Source: Syntrophaceae bacterium
Lineage (GTDB): Bacteria > Desulfobacterota > Syntrophia > Syntrophales > UBA2185
Direction: 5' to 3'
DNA length: 7,339 nucleotides
NCBI GenBank assembly: GCA_003508565.1
Contig: DNUI01000118.1
Location: 1-7,339, forward strand
In this document: piece after piece, positions 6,005 through 7,339 of the stretch
Numbering within the stretch: the stretch's first letter is position 1
Layout: each line of letters begins with the position of its first letter
Notes under the pieces: model-generated
Databases searched by the model: none
What the model was told of the DNA's origin: nothing
What the model saw: the letters and a program-made list of their open reading frames with translations, nothing else
Translations under genes and position numbers: made by a program

Positions 6005-6829
6005 TCATCCGTCATGATTGATCCGGAACATCACCGGCTTTCCAATAAGATCTGCCAGAGAAACGATCTGTAATTCTTTGTTTTTCAATCCGGCCACGAT
6101 CAATTCAATCTCCCCCAGAAAAGCTTCCGTCGTTGCGGTACCTCCCGGCCGAATGTCGTGGAGAAGGATAATATCATCCGGTTTTACTTTTCTCAGAATC
6201 CGCCTGGACAGCCGCTGAATATTCCTGTTTCCGGCGTCAAAGGCCCGACAGGTAAAGGTCACGCAGCAAAGCTTCAGTTGCGCCAGAACATCAGCCAGTC
6301 TCGGGTTGGTAATACCTACGGGCGGCCGGAAGACGGCTGGGGTTATGCCGAAACGCTTCAACAATAGTTGCGTTGATTCAATCTCCCTGTACAATGTTTT
6401 CTTGCGGCGCAGCATTAAAAAGGGATCGTGATGGTATGAATGGTTGCCGATATCGTGACCGTGTGCGAGGATATCCGAAATAAGCTCGCCATAGAGGGCA
6501 GCCCTTTCCCCCGTGACAAAGAAAGTGGCTTTTGTGCCGCTGCGGTCCAGCAATTTCAAGAGCGGCCTTGTCGTTTCCGGATCAGGACCGTCATCAAATG
6601 TCAATGATACCAATGCGTTACCAGTATGCCCTCGACTGACAACGCGCAAAAAGAAACCGCGGGAGGGGAAAAAAGGGGCCAAAACACAGAGAGCAACAAA
6701 AACGGCAAGGGGAAAGATAAAAACCAGAGTGGCATGAAAAAAGAATAGGAAAACCGCAAGTGTGAGAGCGATAACGCCGGCTATCACTGCGGGAGATACA
6801 TACCCCGCCTCTTTCCCTTCATTCTTCAT
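6005..6829 (-). CDS. Membrane-anchored polysaccharide deacetylase (NodB homology domain, carbohydrate esterase 4)
   Basis: A protein of 274 residues. Residues 10-54 are strongly hydrophobic and form two likely transmembrane helices, followed by a NodB domain. Motif 1 is TFDDGPD with Asp79 (base) and Asp80 (metal). Motif 2 is HSYHH with His130 and His134 (metal). Motif 3 is RPPVG (168-172) and motif 5 is LLHD with His224. The usual motif-4 Asp-x-x-Asp-Trp is not evident; the region reads CRAFDAGN (194-201), so substrate may differ. Family members remove N- or O-acetyl groups from sugars such as GlcNAc in glycans or glycolipids. In a lipid operon it might deacetylate a sugar headgroup or a membrane-bound glycolipid, which is inferred. 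The ATG at 6827-6829 overlaps the upstream stop as ATGA, with GGGAG upstream. A GTG at 6847 would extend it by six residues but lies over that GGGAG and is less likely. Confidence 0.88.
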   Translation of the reverse strand: MKNEGKEAGYVSPAVIAGVIALTLAVFLFFFHATLVFIFPLAVFVALCVLAPFFPSRGFFLRVVSRGHTGNALVSLTFDDGPDPETTRPLLKLLDRSGTKATFFVTGERAALYGELISDILAHGHDIGNHSYHHDPFLMLRRKKTLYREIESTQLLLKRFGITPAVFRPPVGITNPRLADVLAQLKLCCVTFTCRAFDAGNRNIQRLSRRILRKVKPDDIILLHDIRPGGTATTEAFLGEIELIVAGLKNKELQIVSLADLIGKPVMFRINHDG

Positions 6830-7339
6830 TGGATCAGTCGCTCCCACAGGGGGCCGACATGCCCCCGCGCATGTAACCTCTCAATTATTTTGTACATCTG
6901 CGGAGGCCCGGAACCGATGACCCAGTTGGTGCGGCTGCCGATATGATTTTTCACAAGATCAATAGCCGTCTTGCGAGGTAATGAAGGAGACCAGTAAAAT
7001 ACCGGCTCAAGGAGATCACAGCGCGGTTCGATCTGTCCTTCTTTAATCGCGAGGTTGTACAGGGTTGTATGCGGATATAATCTTATACCATTGAAGATGA
7101 AGAAAACAGTTTTCTCCAACCTGTCGGCGTTCGTCAGGGTTTCCCTCAATGTGTCCTCATTTTCCCCCGGCCCGCCCGTCATGAGATAATGAGCGACATG
7201 CAGACCGGCACTGAGGGCTTCCCTGTGAGAGATAAAAACATCGTCAGCGTGAAAGGGTTTACCGTATGACGCGAGCACTCTATCCGCAAGGGCTTCCGTA
7301 CCGAATTCCACATGCTTCAACCCTGCCTGGGCAAGAATT
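6826..7339 (-). CDS. B12-binding-type radical SAM protein, C-terminal part (partial, N-terminus beyond right edge)
   Basis: The frame is open to the right edge, so about 170 C-terminal residues are visible and the true start is outside. The visible part begins with ILAQAGLKHVEFGTEALADR, the typical mid-barrel segment of B12-dependent radical SAM enzymes, where a Gly-Thr/Ile-Glu signature precedes 'adRVL..(G/N)K'. It continues through HYLMTGGPGENEDT (SAM-barrel strand with the GGPGE turn), NGIRLYPHTTLYNLA, and ends RGHVGPLWERLIQ. It resembles the family labelled 'lipid biosynthesis B12-binding/radical SAM protein', first noted in ladderane-type gene clusters; that assignment is from memory. 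The CX3CX2C motif and the cobalamin domain are not in the window, so their presence is inferred. Such enzymes commonly methylate or rearrange unactivated carbon. The stop overlaps the start of the deacetylase by ATGA. Confidence 0.82.
   Translation of the reverse strand, partial: ILAQAGLKHVEFGTEALADRVLASYGKPFHADDVFISHREALSAGLHVAHYLMTGGPGENEDTLRETLTNADRLEKTVFFIFNGIRLYPHTTLYNLAIKEGQIEPRCDLLEPVFYWSPSLPRKTAIDLVKNHIGSRTNWVIGSGPPQMYKIIERLHARGHVGPLWERLIQ

Noticed and set aside
6845..6847. GTG as the start of the deacetylase
   Set aside because: The ATG at 6827-6829 overlaps the upstream stop as ATGA and has GGGAG upstream; the GTG overlaps that ribosome-binding-like sequence and would add only six residues.
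7318..7320. A TTG that could be taken as the start of the right-hand gene
   Set aside because: The frame is open to the window edge, and the residues before the TTG (ILAQAG) continue a typical radical SAM barrel segment, so the protein simply begins outside the window.
1..7339. CRISPR array, tRNA, rRNA or transposase
   Set aside because: No regularly spaced repeats, no cloverleaf-type or rRNA sequence and no transposase-like frame were found; the only repeat is the single palindromic element at 5386-5500.

Overview
All nine genes in this window lie on the minus strand and look like one operon, read from high to low coordinates. The gaps are 76, 209, 27, 57, 42, 13 and 1 nt, plus one ATGA start/stop overlap. 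Both end genes are cut by the window edges. In transcription order they are: (1) the C-terminal part of a B12-type radical SAM protein resembling the family named 'lipid biosynthesis B12-binding/radical SAM protein'; (2) a membrane-anchored NodB-type polysaccharide deacetylase; (3) a FabZ/ApeI-like hotdog dehydratase; (4) an acyl carrier protein; (5) and (6) two divergent paralogous radical SAM enzymes; (7) and (8) two tandem FabF-type ketoacyl-ACP synthases; (9) the N-terminal part of a YbgC/4-hydroxybenzoyl-CoA-type hotdog thioesterase, which sits at the extreme left edge.

Together they form a dedicated, type II FAS-like acyl-chain pathway. The ACP carries the chain, the two synthases extend it, the hotdog dehydratase removes water from 3-hydroxyacyl intermediates (or binds them), and the thioesterase releases or transfers the product. 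Three radical SAM enzymes could do radical chemistry on the chain or on a lipid intermediate. This gene mix is the one discussed for ladderane-type lipid clusters of anammox bacteria and for related clusters in other phyla. The synthase, dehydratase, ACP and thioesterase subset also resembles aryl polyene clusters. No ketoreductase, enoyl reductase or acyltransferase is visible, so those functions must lie outside the window or come from primary metabolism. The product cannot be read from the sequence.

The 209-nt gap between the dehydratase and ACP genes holds a palindromic element of about 115 bp. Its ends begin GTCATTCC and its arms contain GGAATCCAG. From general knowledge, repeats of this type are common in Desulfobacterota (former Deltaproteobacteria) and some other proteobacterial genomes. 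With the moderate GC content and the anaerobe-style radical SAM and B12 enzymes, this suggests a strictly anaerobic bacterium such as a sulfate reducer or syntroph. That assignment is an inference.

No tRNA, rRNA, CRISPR array, transposase or clear promoter was seen. The promoter is presumably upstream of the right edge.
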